Notes: generated by a model from the letters alone, not told the origin. 64,000 nt of DNA from Lantana camara (GCA_037501455.1 CM074862.1:65937501-66001500), one strand, 5' to 3'. Counted from the first letter of the stretch, positions 43,865 to 55,620 are shown. Translations and numbers: made by a program.

Positions 43865-46530
43865 TGTAACGCCCCGATTTTCAGACAGTCAGGTAAGCTC
43901 GACAAGTGTGGGTTTCGAGCGTTAGGACTTTATTTTATTATTTTCGTTTATTCAATTTATACGTGTTATATTAATTTCTATAAATTGTATTCAACATGAT
44001 TACGTGAAAAGTATATGATATTCATTTCATTTTGAGAATTCTTGTATGAATGGAATTTAATTGTAACATGAGTTAATTGTCCAATTTGAATTAATTGCCA
44101 AATTGTCCTTAAATGCTCATTCATTTCATTTGAGGGACTAAATTGCATGCAAACTTTTTGGACCTAATTGACCATTTCCAAACCTTTGACACTTGATTGC
44201 ATAACTTATAGAACTTGGAGGATTAATTCGCAAATATCATATTTTGCTCAAATATATCATGGTATAAGCTCTTCAAGCTTCCATTCATTTCTCATTCATC
44301 AAAAATCATCTTTCCATTCATGCTCCTTCTCACCGAGCCAAAATATGAAGAAAGGAAGGGAAGAATTCATTGATTTCATTCAAGTTTTCAAGGAAATTCC
44401 ATGCTTTGGGAGCTCAATCATCGAGTTTCATCATCTTCTTCCTTCTATTTTCCATTCAAGGTATATATATGGTAATATATGTGATTCTTGACAATATTTC
44501 TTGAAGCTAGGGTTTGGGATTTGTATGAAATAACTTGTGTTTAATTGTTAGAAGCATGATTAGGAGCTTTAGACTTGAAAACATACATGAATTCTTGAAG
44601 AATCTGGAGTTATATGATAAACTCAATTATGAGCTTGAAGTAGATGATTTGTGATGATCAAGTATGAAATAAATGTTTATATTGGATTTTATTAAACTAG
44701 AAGTACTTAGGCATGTTTCTTGCACGATTTATGTGCTTGGGTATTAATTTCATGGAGTATGGGATGGTTTTGGTTATGGTTCGAAGCTCCCCTGCTTCAT
44801 CCCCTGTTTCTGTAATACCTGCGTAACTGAAATGGCCCTTCCCGTTCCCTTTGTATTTAGGGAACGACCGTTCCCATTTATTTGAAATGTGTGCTTGGCG
44901 GCGAGGACGGGAACGACTGTTCCCACTTTGTCTCATAGACGGGAACGGCCGTTCCCATCTTCAGGGAGCCCGACAGGCGGGAACGGCCCTTCCCACTTTG
45001 AACTGAAACCTGGAACGGCCGTTCCCAGCCCTCTGGAAGTGCAGAAAGTTTCTGCATAAAATTACATTTTTAGCCCCTCGATCAGATGGCTTATTTGACC
45101 CCAAATTGCTATTATATGATTAATTATGTGTCAAAACAAGATGTTATCATGCTACATTGTTTATTGCTCGACGTCTCATACATGATCATGCCGTGCGTCT
45201 CATATGAAATAATATGCATGAATTGTGGTCTCATACCACGTACATTGTCCCGTTTCTTGTCCAGTTATTCTCCAGGGCGGAGATTGTGGATCATGAGCAC
45301 GTTCACGCATTCACGAGTCATGTGTCGCCTGTCAGGTGAGGTTTAATTGCTAGTTATATAGAACCCGTATAACCTTTACGTGATCTTTCGGCCAAAGGTA
45401 TTTATATTTATAATTTTATGAAATCACTTATCATTTTCAAGTCATGTTCATGAAACCCAAGCAAGCAAGCAAGCCATGTTATTGTCATGAATCAAGCATG
45501 TTTTAGGCGAGTAGCATGACCGTTCACGTTGGGCCCGAGGGTAGTGACTAGAGCCAACCGGGAAAGCAAGGGTTGACGGGTAACTTTGGCACTATCCTCA
45601 CCACATTTGGGGTCACCCCTGAATCCGCTAGGAGGTTAGTGGAGGAAGGAGCTCCGGGCTTAGGGATTCATGTACCCTCTGCTCAACATGCATGGATGTT
45701 GGGGCCTTGCAATCCCATCATCAACCGAAGGAAGAAGGAGACTAGGGATGAATCCGGCACCACGGATTGTCCTCGGGTTATTGCATGATTTTCATTCCAT
45801 GAACAGGTTATATGATTACACATGCACGATTGCACGATAATTGAATTGCATGATCACTTATTGTTTAATAATCAAGCAAGCATGCTCATGTACATTTGGA
45901 GTTTGGTTGGAGACCGCCCTTACTTGCCGGGGCCATATATTGATTGCATGAAAATGAACAAGTGTTTAATATTGATAGTTGTATTCTCGGGCGAAGGATA
46001 ATTTATCCTTAAACTCATAAATGTATCTTTTATAAACCTTTACCCGAGAATATAACTTGCATGTTATCTGCCCTAATATATATGTAAACCCCTCACTCGG
46101 TCTTAACAGACTGACGCCTCCACCTTTCAGGTTATTACAGGTGCACGCTAGGCGGGAGTCGAGTCGAGTCCAGTTCATGAGTCGAGTCAACCATGGTTCG
46201 TGTATTTGGTTATTTGTTATTACTTATGAAATTGTGGTTAATACTATTATTTTATATTTGGAGATGATAATGTATTAATATGGAAGGCTAGAACATATTT
46301 TAGTTGGTAAACGAGAAATGTCATGATTTGATGAATGGTCATGTTTGATAGAAATTAGTTTATGCTTCCGCTTTACTTTGTTGCATGTATAAGTAATCTC
46401 GCCTAGATTGTCGCGTATTGCATTGTCACCCGTTCGCTATAAGTTGGTTCATGTACGGAGTGGTCGTTTCGTATGTGGATTGATCTATAGTGCGGGGGTG
46501 TGGTACCTCCACGTGTTAAGGGGTGCTACA
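43865..46530 (+). mobile_element. Solo gypsy LTR E2
   Basis: 2666 bp, TGTAACGCCCCG...GGGTGCTACA, perfect TSD AGGGG (43860-43864, 46531-46535). Donor TTCAAG|GTATAT at 44460/44461 and acceptor TTACAG|GTGCAC at 46140/46141 give a 1680-bp predicted intron, matching the 1679 bp in E1. The array at 44834-45028 lies inside it. Frames at 44697-44936 and 45086-45788 have no domain. Confidence 0.93.
44834..45028. repeat. Palindrome array GGGAACGGCCGTTCCC in LTR E2
   Basis: Six units start at about 44834, 44860, 44909, 44941, 44979 and 45011. The unit at 44941-44956 is a perfect 16-bp palindrome. The steps 44909-44941 and 44979-45011 are both 32 bp, as in E1. The units have stayed intact although the two LTRs differ by roughly 15-20% elsewhere. 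Confidence 0.92.
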
Positions 46531-47281
46531 AGGGGGCTAACACACGCACACGTACATAACATAAGAGCATAGCATATTCAAAAGTGAAGAGTTCATAAAC
46601 CGGGGCTTGGGTTTTGCAATCCAAAACAATTTATCCCGTGATACTATATATATAAGGAAAAGGTTAAGGCCGAAGGCCAAAATCAACCAATTTTATAAAC
46701 TTGAAGTCCACTCCCGTTTCACGAACCATATACATAATCAAAATCATAACAACTCGGCGAGAACGAGTTCAAACCACCTAACTTCGTTCATAATTATAAT
46801 CAAAGCGAAATACATACAAAATTCATAATCAATCCTCCTTCTCTAGTTGAGGATGAGGAGGCCTTCCTTAACCCCGTTCTCCCATCATAAGTTTTGAGTT
46901 TGGGGATCCTACCCGCTCCCCGGCAGGGTTTAAGCACCGATTCTCAAGAAATTACCTTCCCATCGACCTCCCGAGGATAAACAATCTCCCTACATAAATG
47001 GAGTCATGTTGATGAGAGAGCTCGGTCGGTCGACCCGAGATCACATACCACTTCCCCTGGCCCATTTCATAAATCATAAGTCATAATTTTATAATTTTGA
47101 AATTTCATAATTTTTTCGACTTATATTTCTAAGTCAAAATCTTGCTATTTCAAAATATTCACACACACACCAACCCTTTCCAAATCAAACAAACGTAAAA
47201 TAGGTTACGTATAAATAAAAGCGTTTTCAAATGATTTCATAACAAAACGGGACAAATCCCTCAAAATACGTATCGCACACA

Positions 47282-47337
<56 letters not shown>

Positions 47338-48157
47338 AGTCGCATGCGGGCTCAAAATACAGGTAGGGTTGTAGGTCGTTTTAACTAAAAGGAAGAAAAC
47401 CTCACCTTGTCGACCAAACCGGACGAAACGAACTCAAAACACTTCTAAAACTCCTCCTCGTCACCCACGGAACGAACCTAAGGACAAAACAAAGAACAAA
47501 CGACAAACTTAGGCTCAAAATTTACCAATTAGACGCTCGGCATATGCATATGGATGTAATTAATGCATAAAGAATGCAATGAGATATCAATTATGTCGTG
47601 TAAGTTCATTTTAAATCATATTAAATCATAACTCGTGTATTTCACATTAAACGAGTCTAATAAATTCACATAATAAGCAAGACACGTTATTTAACATGTT
47701 AGGTATGCATGCATACACTAAAAGAAATAAACAAAAATCATTCAAAGCAAGGAAACATCAAATTGATTCATGCATGCACGTATGAAGACATATAGAGCAG
47801 GTTAGATCATAGATTACGTATAAAAACATCGAATTCACGTAATAAGTTCATAATGAATCACATAATACATAATATAACAAGTTAACTTTGCATACATATC
47901 ATAAAATAATCAAACGAGGTAAAGAAACGGCACATTGATGCATGCTAACACGTTGAAGGCATATATCGCAAATTAGGTAATATATCTCACATGCGAGCAT
48001 CAAAATCACACCATAAATACAAAATAAAATAGGTAACACATAATACATGAAGTTAATAATGCATAAAGGCAAGAAAAAAACAAGAAGAATAAGAAAAACA
48101 TGAACGAATCGAAAAATAAAGCGTAAAAGCAGCAGCTGTTTGAGGGGAGCCTCCAAA

Positions 48158-48310
48158 GGGGTAGCGGTCGCGACCCCAAACCAGTTCAAAGGTGGTCACG
48201 GGCGCGACCACCATCTCCTCCAGCCTAATCAGCAACTTCAGGTTGAAAGTGGCTCCAAAAATGGTCGCGGCCGAGACCAAAAACCAGTTGTTTTCAGTCG
48301 GGGCGCGACC
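48158..48310. repeat. Palindrome array around GGTCGCGACC in LTR F
   Basis: Units at 48158-48177 (GGGGTAGCGGTCGCGACCCC), 48191-48212 (GGTGGTCAC...GCGACCACC), 48262-48279 (TGGTCGCGGCCGAGACCA) and 48297-48310 (GTCGGGGCGCGACC). Spacings are 33, 71 and 35 bp. The last two units survive in the left LTR at 2374-2425. The palindrome differs from those of E, G and H. Confidence 0.85.
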
Positions 48311-49554
48311 TCAACACAGCAGGCGCGAGAACGGCAAAACAGCCCCTGTTTCGTCTTCTTCAAAGCTTCAACACTGCAGCAACCAACCAAGCCACAAAGG
48401 AGCAACAAAATAGAGTAAAATGAAACCTAAAAGAGCAGCTAAAAGCTGCAAACAACACAGCAACAAAGCAAGGACGAATCAAAGGAGAAAGAGATGCATA
48501 TATCAAATATTCATCATGCTCAAGGATGTGCAGCCATGGGGGTTCAAATTTCAGCCAATTTCCATGAAAACATGCTTGGAAATAATACACAGAACTTATA
48601 TATATCACATATCATTCATAAATTCAAGGAAAGAAGCAAAGGAATGCAAGATCTCATCAAAATCATCAAAAACCCTTACTATTCATCAAATAATCCATAG
48701 CATACAAAATACTCCAAGAAAATTGGCAAATCTGGACATAAAAGAAATAGGAGAAGATGGAGAATAAAATCTGGACTTACTTTTCAAATTTGAGGCGAAT
48801 CGGATGAGAAACGAGCTTGAAAATGAAAGTTGAATAGTACTTCCTTCTCTCCCCTTTTCTCTCGGTTTTGGCAGCTGCTTTTCCTTCTCTCTTGAAGCTG
48901 GAACGAAATGAGGGCTGAATAAAGGTGATATAGGGACAAGTTAGTGAAATGTGGGTCTAAGTTTGGGGTGTTTTGGTCAAATATTGAATAAGTTATGGGC
49001 AAAATGGTGAAATGTGGCAAATCTGTCACACGGGGTCGCGTTTCGGGCTAAATACGGGGAATCAAACGGGTTTAGAAAAATATGAGGCTAAGTTCTCTAT
49101 CTTCCATTCTTCGTTATAAGTCCGACGCCTCTTCCGGAATTTGAATCCGAATTCCCGAGCCCAAGATACGCCTTCCGGAACCCAAGGTGCGCTAAATCAA
49201 GTTAGGCCCTCAAGTCCTAACAAATAAAACGGTTTGAAAACCGTAATAAACAAACTTAAAAACATGCAATGAATATAAAAACACATTTATAATACGTATA
49301 ATTCATGCATATCACATAATCACAAAACTTAGAAACAAAAATGGGTTCAAATGGATTAAAAACGACGTAAAAAGGTAAAAACGTTCAAATATTTCATATA
49401 AGGTTCAAATAAAATTCAATATTAAATTACATAATTCAAGTATTTCACGTAAAGAATAAAATAAACACGTAAATTGCGTAAATAAAATAATTTAAATGCG
49501 CACTTAGTACTCTCGAACTGCGTACCTGTACGGTCGGAAAATCGGGATGTTACA

Positions 49555-51795
49555 CTTGCCTTGATGTTACCCTAGACACATGGCGCAATGAGGAGTCCCT
49601 GAAAAGGGATCTCCTGCAAAAGCCTGTGAAAAGATGGGTGGCGGCAGCAGAGGCAGGTGCGTGGGTATGTACTATGTGTGACTCCCGCTAGATAGCCGCC
49701 CCTTTCTCTGAGCCTTTTGAGGTTGTTACCGAGAACTAGGCACGTTCGGGTTTGGATAAGGGCTTCTGCAGCCTTGCATGGTCCAAGGGGATGCTCGGGC
49801 CGGAAGCATGGATATGAAGAGGGGCCTTTACTCTTTGTGAAGTCAGAGGATCCCCGAGCGTCAATAAAGTAGTAACTCGAGGGGATTGCGACGCTCGCCT
49901 TTGGAGTCCACCTCCCTCGCTCGAGAGGGCCAAGGTCCCTCCCGAAGTTGGAAGCAATTACTCCCTCGAGGGGATATCCTCTTGCAAGGGATGGTTGGGA
50001 GCATGAGGGATGCGCCATGTGGGGAGATGCGGATTGGGCCACGTGTCGTCTACATGTCCCAAACCCATTTCTACCTCATCATGTATACCATTTTTTCCTT
50101 GTATCATATATATTTTTCTTATTTGTCTTTACTTTTCAAATTTTATCGGTATTCATAGTTAAAATTAAAACTCCAATACTAACCCTTCAAATATAGAAAC
50201 AGATCCATATATTTTGAAGTTCTTGAACAATGTTTTTATAATTCATACCGTCAGGTGGACATTGTGATATCTTTCAAGTTAGGAAAAAAGAGGTATCATT
50301 TATGTTTTAATCTTTTTTTTTTTTTTAATCTTTTTCTTCAAATAACATATGAGATAAAATTATTTCGATAACACAAATATTATCGACTGAAATATCTTTA
50401 TTAAATTCTATTTAGTTAACTATGTCGTTTTTCTATTTGTTTTTGTTTTCCTATTAAAGACTTATTTTTTAATAATAATTCTTTTTAATTTTTTAAGCCA
50501 TCACAAACTTTATAATTTTTTATAGAATGTTTTATTCATTTTTTAGATTTTCATGAAATATTTAGAATTAATTCTATTTACTCAATACATATTCGTCACT
50601 AATTCTTTTATGTGTCTTTTTCTATACTTTTTATTATTGTTGTGATATTTGTTTTGTTTCAGCAAATCTGATTATCATTCTTAACCTTTTGGATTTCCAT
50701 TTTTTCTTTTAATTTTGTATTATTTTTTATTAAAAACTTGAAGGTTTATTTAAGTCTTAATATTTTACTTGACTTGCTCTTCTTCATGTTTTTATTATTC
50801 TATTTTTACTATTTTATTCGATTGATAACTTAAAAAAATTTTATATTATTTCTCCATTAAGATGATTGTCCAAATCAATCAATTTCTTCATTTATTTCAA
50901 TTATTTTATTTTTTAAATATTGTAAATTAGAAACGAATTTTATTTTTCTCGAATTTGAATTATTTTTAAATTGATAATCACTTTTATGGTTGATTGACAT
51001 TACTTACGGTTAATTTTTATTTTCTAAATTAATTCATAGAATCACATTTATTATTTTTTATGAGTGTTAGCTCATTAAATCATTCAAATTATTTGATTGA
51101 AGTTTAAACCATTTTCTTTTTCCTGTTGATACGACAAGGATCGTATCTTTTTCGTACCGTAAGTAACTCTTGTAGCAGCGATACGTGATACTTCAACAAT
51201 AGGCAGACACTCCATTAAAAAGACCACTAGAGTTGTTTCCGGTGAAACCACTCCAATGAGTTAAGTCAGGCACTAATATGGAAAGAGTAGAGTGCAAGGA
51301 ATCTAGTAATAAAAGCGTGTATTAGTTATCTTTCCAATCGGAGCTCATAATTATGGTGAACAGACTTTTAATCTCCATCCTACACGTGCCTTGATCTTGG
51401 ATCCATAGGGAATTTTTACCCTAATTGAGATGAATTATGACTATTGTACTTCAAGCCCAATGTACAACTCAATGTTCAGGCCCAATATACAACTCAACAT
51501 TTGGGTTTTACTTTTCTCTTGGACTTGGTTAATAAACCACTACGAGCCCAAATGTGTTAATATGCTTGATTAATATAAAGAGCCCATATCACCTATCATT
51601 TATATCTTCCAAATTTATTTTTTCTTTCCAAATTTTGTCTATATTCATGGTTGACTTTCGAACCTTCAAAACTAACATTTCAAATATAAGAAAAAATTAA
51701 TATATTTCGAAACTCTTGATATTGTTTTCACGGATCATACAATCGACTAGGCATTATAATTTTTTTCAAATAAAAAAAAAAAGGGTACCATCTTT
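49555..51795. other. Unassigned region with diverged direct repeats
   Basis: 49555-50060 is GC-rich with several CTCGAGGGGAT-like repeats and matches nothing else here. 50060-51120 is very AT-rich and featureless. 51120-51600 includes a hairpin of GATACGA and TCGTATC near 51128-51147 and a 28-bp tandem duplication (CCCAATGTACAACTCAATG-like, 51455 and 51482). Segments 50110-50330 and 51610-51800 are clearly related to each other but diverged. The minus-strand frame at 49572-50042 (156 codons) has no domain I recognise. I see no supported gene. Confidence 0.5.
50110..50330 (+). repeat. Diverged direct repeat, copy 1 (copy 2 at 51610-51800)
   Basis: Both read, with changes, ...TTTCAAATTTT, TATTCATRGTT, AACCCTTCAAATATA, ATATTTTGAA, TTCTTGA...TTGTTTT, ATCATAC, and end in GGTAYCAT followed by a T-rich run. 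The spacing of about 1.5 kb could reflect old LTR remnants or a tandem duplication; no clean termini are visible. Confidence 0.5.
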
Positions 51796-51832
51796 CTTTT
51801 TTTTTTTTTTTTTTTTTTTTTCCAACCCTATT

Positions 51833-52165
51833 CTTTTTTTTTTTTTTTTGAAAGACAAAACGGAAGAAAAAGTTACAAACAAGTTAAATCTTCCAAAATA
51901 CAACAAGAAACAATATCAGGGAGTTTAGAGTCCCCATCAAAAGCATTGAGCGCTAAACGATGAGCAACTTTATTACCATCCCGGCACACAAAAGAGAAAA
52001 CGACTTCAGGTATATACGATAAAGCCTCCTTCATATCATCTAATATAGTTCCAACCTCAGACCAGTCTTCTTCAGCAGATTGAAGTTTCTTTATCAACAA
52101 TAAACAATCAACCCTTTTATTTTGATCATCAAATGGTTTAGATAGCAAAAATATTGTTGTTTGCC
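51833..52165 (-). pseudogene. LINE 3' fragment with RNase H-like C-terminus and poly(A)
   Basis: On the minus strand the frame from about 52165 to 51873 reads KRVDCLLLIKKLQSAEEDW, then SEVGTILDDMK and CRDGNKVAHRLALNAF. The last is the hallmark of the RNase H-like domain at the C-terminus of plant LINE and LINE-derived proteins (usually REGN.VAHALA). The stop is followed within about 25 nt by a run of A (plus-strand T, 51833-51849) as expected of a LINE tail. The upstream part (MAQKSLLPVVVFL...) does not look like LINE and probably lies outside the 5'-truncated copy. A further T run at 51796-51821 belongs to the flank or an older tail. Confidence 0.68.
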
Positions 52166-52445
52166 GACGGTGGGGGGGATTCCTGCGTAAAAAAACGACT
52201 ACTGGAAGAAGTGATTTTTGAGCCAAAAATCGACGGTGATGGCCAGAGAAGTGGGTTTCAGTTACGGAGCTTAGAGTTTTCAGCCGTTCTAGGAGTTTCG
52301 CTGCCGACCGGAGTCTTTCGCACTAGGTTTTCCGCCACTGAGGTCTGAAATCGACGTTCAGGGGTTTCAAAGGCCGACGAGGACGACGACCATAAAAACT
52401 AAAGGTATTTTTCCCAAAATTTTTTGCCTTTTTCCCCAGGTTTGC

Positions 52446-52870
52446 TCCAATACGAAATATCTCGTATTAGATACGCTATTACGTGTTTTTTTTACACGAA
52501 AATGGTTGGGTGTTGATGGAACCTGAATGTCTGCTTTGGTTGGGTTTTGATTGAACCAAAATGCTCAAATTTGTGTGTATGTTGTTTGAATCTAAAAGTC
52601 CTAGCTTTTCTTCCCCATATTATGCTTGAATACGATCTTTTAGTTTTTAGATACCTTATTACACCATTTTTGTGCACGAAATTATCATTTAGTTGAATGA
52701 ATTGAATTGCCCTGACTTCTTTTGAGGTTCATTCGACCGAAATGTCCATATTTGTTTATGGGTTGTTTGAAATTGAAAACCCTAGATTTTTATTGATTTG
52801 TCCTCTTCTGCTCTAATACTATATTGTTGTGTTTAGATACGCTATTTAGTGTTTTTGGTACACGAATTTG
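52446..52870 (+). repeat. About 2.3 copies of a 180-bp tandem repeat
   Basis: Units begin near 52446 (CTCCAATACGA), 52625 (CTTGAATACGA) and 52811 (CTCTAATACTA). They share AGATACGCTATTACGTGTTTTT, ACACGAA, TTTGATTGAACCAAAATG-like and GTTGTTTGAA-like blocks in the same order. The third unit is cut short by the start of the Ulp1-like frame. No coding signal is seen in 52166-52445, which is GC-richer near 52240-52390. Confidence 0.7.
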
Positions 52871-52902
52871 TTATTAACTCTGTGTTATTATCTTTGGCAA
52901 GA

Positions 52903-55620
52903 ATGGACCGCCTTAAAACTCGTTGTTCCCCCGTGGCATTTTGCAAAGAAATGGTACATATTCGGGTTTTAATGAAGCCCGTACACCATAAAGCCATTTC
53001 TAGATGTCCATTTGGTTGTTTCTTGAACATGTCGTTTGCATATGCATCCAATTCTATAATCAAGCTATTGTTATCCCGATTTGATGTGCAAACCTGTTCT
53101 GTGACTGTGGGTGAAGATATCGTTGTTCCCTTCACCGTTGGCGAATTATGTATAGTTAATGGGCTGCGACATTATGGTTTGAATGTTGATTTACACTCGA
53201 AGCTACCATCATCGACACTTGAAGAATTTTTTGGTAACGATCCAAAGAGCTGTAAGAAGGATAACATTGCAGCCATTATGAGGGAGTTGGTCCAGAGTAC
53301 AAATAAGGATGATGTGGAAGATTTTTACCGGATGTATATACTATTTGTAATCACGACATTACTGTTCCCTCTGAGCTCATTTACTATGCCTAGAGGACCT
53401 TTTTGCTATATGGATGACCTGTCTTGCATTGGAGAGTTTTCCTGGGGTGTGGCTGCTTATAGGTTTTTGGTGGGAGCCATCAGGCACCATGTAACCAATA
53501 ATTCAGTCTACATCAACGGTTTCGTGGCTGGTTTGATGGTATTCAGAATTATAGTATATGTTGTTGTCTATTATGTGTATAGTTGTGTTAAAGTATTGAA
53601 TATGTATTATGTTTAATGAAACAGACTTGGTTTTACAAGCATTTTCCTATGTATGGTTGTCCTACCTCGTTGGGGCATTTTCTCGATTTTTTAGATGGCA
53701 ATCACAAGAAACCAATTTGCCCAACAACCTTGAAAGAGCCAATGAAGTACTGGATGGCATTGAGGGGATTGAGGTAAGTCATTTAACATTTTCACTTAAT
53801 TATTTAGTTTGCGTATATTACTAACATCATTTATTTCTTTTGAAGCTTGTGGACATTGTTGCAACTCAATCGAGGGAGTTGCAATTGTTTGAACCTCCCA
53901 CCTCAAACAATAATGGTGAACAGGGGACTATATCTTTGCTGAGGGAAATTGTTGAGAATCAGAGAAGAAAGTTAAAGTTGTTGAGAAAATTGGTAAAGAA
54001 GGGAGTAGATGTTGGGGATTCTGAAGATGAAGAGAGTACTGCAGAGGAGAAAGAAGAAGAAGAAGAAGAAGAAGAAGAAGAAGAAGAAGAAGAAGAAGAA
54101 GGGCATGTTGAAGACAGTGAGGATGACTGTAGGGGTGGAGAGTGAACGGGAGAGTTAGAGTGATGGGCTGAATGTTGAAAAGGTTGAAGAGGAAAAGGAT
54201 ATTGAGAATGAAAGTCATGAAAAGGCTGCGAATAATGAGATGGTGGGGGTGGAAAGTGAACAGGAGGTTGAGAACGATGGAAAGGTTGAAGATGAGAAGG
54301 AGAGTGACAAGGTTGAGCAAAGTGAGAAGAATGAGGAGAAGGGAGATGAAGATGCTGCTCTTATATTGACTACTATGCAAGAGAAAGTGGTGGAGAAGGA
54401 TGTGGAGGATAAAGAAGAGAAGGCTGCAGATGCTTTGGAGATTGGAGAGACTGTTGGGGAGCTGAATTTGAATAAGGATAAAGAAGAGAAGGCTGAAGAT
54501 GCTTTAGGTTTTCAGGTTGTTGAGGATTATGCCAGTGGATCCGAATCGAACAGTGGGAGTGATGAAATCAGAATGAAGAAAGTCGAGGACACCATTAGCT
54601 CCATTGTTGCTAATGTCAGAGAGAGGGATGATAGGAGAAAGAAAAAAAAAGGCCCCGACTTCATTACACCTCCTTCATCCAGTCCCGAAGATGAAGAAGA
54701 AAGTAAGATGTCAGATTTCAGTTAATTATAATTATTGTATGTTATTTGATAATATCATAATCTTTAACTTTATATTCTTGTGTTGTGAAGGTGAAAACCC
54801 TTATGGATGACTGCATTGATTATGTTGGGAGTTTAGACTACCTAGGAAGAGATGAGCTTACTACAGATGAGCGAGAAATCATAGATGGATTCATCCGGAG
54901 TGATGATAAGGAGGCTGTGGATGTTGTTACTGTAGGAACGAAGTTGAAGGCTTCGACACCGACATATACCGACTACTTTAGGGTCTCGAGATGAGGCAAA
55001 GTGTATTTGAGAGTTATATTGAAATTTTGAACCGCACGATGAACTCGACAAAAATTTGGGGCATGTCAACCCACGTGACAACCGAGATATTGAAGGGCGT
55101 GCAGGGCAAAAAGTTCATGAAAGGTTCAAAGAAGAGATTGTAGCGTGCGGATCTGGAAGTGGTTGGTACGTTCCTCGACGTCGGTGTCGTGCAGAGTGTG
55201 CGTTCGTTGCTTCAGCGTCTGAATCTCGATGTGTTGGGAGGTCATCGTTACATCATTTTCCCATTGAACATGAAGAACCATTGGTATATGGTTGTCCTCG
55301 ACACTGAAACGAAGGTATTCAAACGCTTGAACTCTATGTTATCTACCATGGCAATCGGGCAGGCGAAATCATGGGCGAAATTCATCCGGATGAACCTGTT
55401 TCATGCACACAAGTATGAGATCCCGACGACGTTGAAGGTCAAGCGTGCCCCTCGTAAGGTGCTGACAGCCTTGATTGCGGTGCCTTTTTCTACCTTTTTA
55501 CCAAATGTTTTGCTAAGGATGATCTACCTTTTGGACTGAATCGTTGAATGTGAAGATGCCGTACTACCAGGCTCATTTGGCTGCTAAGATATTGACTGCA
55601 GGAAAAATGATGGTTTGATT
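52903..55620 (+). pseudogene. Ulp1-like (C48 SUMO protease family) pseudogene
   Basis: The N-terminal part from ATG 52903 (MDRLKTRCSPVAFCKEM, then FTVGELCIVNGL and GVAAYRFLVGAI) resembles the DUF1985/plant-mobile-domain-like region of plant Ulp1-family and MULE-carried proteins. Introns are likely near 53539-53624 and 53774-53845 (GAG|GTAAGT). An acidic stretch with a GAA run (54052-54101) is followed by stops in all frames near 54145-54165. Peptidase C48 core: FPLNMKNHWYMVV with the catalytic His at 55279-55281 and Asp at 55300-55302; the DCG motif with the Cys at 55476-55478 is in a different frame, and MPYYQAHLAAKIL lies in a third. A TAG lies just before the protease domain (about 55141). 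An intact protein would cleave SUMO-like conjugates; this copy cannot. Confidence 0.78.
54052..54101 (+). repeat. GAA microsatellite in acidic region
   Basis: About 16 GAA triplets encoding a poly-Glu tract. Such runs change length readily, but a change in multiples of three would not explain the frame breaks just downstream. Confidence 0.9.

Larger units (their letters stand above)
2367..49554 (-). mobile_element. Gypsy element F (pol-less), whole span with nested insertions
   Basis: On the minus strand: 5' LTR (49554 to 43375), PBS complementary to initiator tRNA-Met (43355-43366), decayed gag (about 43152-42170), purine tract (RC of 41834-41846) and 3' LTR (41833 leftward to 2367, where the CACTA-like element cuts it). 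The two LTRs are clearly homologous over about 1.5 kb of shared uninterrupted sequence. The internal region is only 1541 bp and has no protease, RT or integrase, so it could only have moved with help in trans, or it lost pol after insertion. Nested in it are E1 (with C inside), an inverted C solo LTR, and E2. The bases after the right end are CTTGC; the matching left TSD is outside the window. Confidence 0.85.
43375..49554 (-). repeat. F element 5' LTR, split by solo LTR E2
   Basis: Pieces 43375-43864 and 46536-49554 give about 3.51 kb, sense TGTAACATCCCGATTTT...GGGGTGCTACA. It contains a palindrome array (48158-48310), a donor-like AAA|GTAAGT (48781/48780) and an acceptor-like TTGCAG|GTGTTCG (43795/43794). 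Without E2 this predicts a 2.3 kb intron. A TA tract is at 47287-47334. Frames in 47899-48767 read the array and leader and are not genes. Confidence 0.88.

Noticed and set aside
47287..47334. TA tracts (also 6124, 9976, 37736, 62821) as origins or centromeric repeats
   Set aside because: Simple microsatellites within LTRs and MITEs; no satellite periodicity or other support.
49572..50042. 156-codon minus-strand frame
   Set aside because: GC-rich region without any motif I recognise; the plus strand is also open over much of it, so the frame is probably compositional.
53928..54380. Leu-rich minus-strand frame
   Set aside because: Complement of the poly-Glu region of the Ulp1-like pseudogene.
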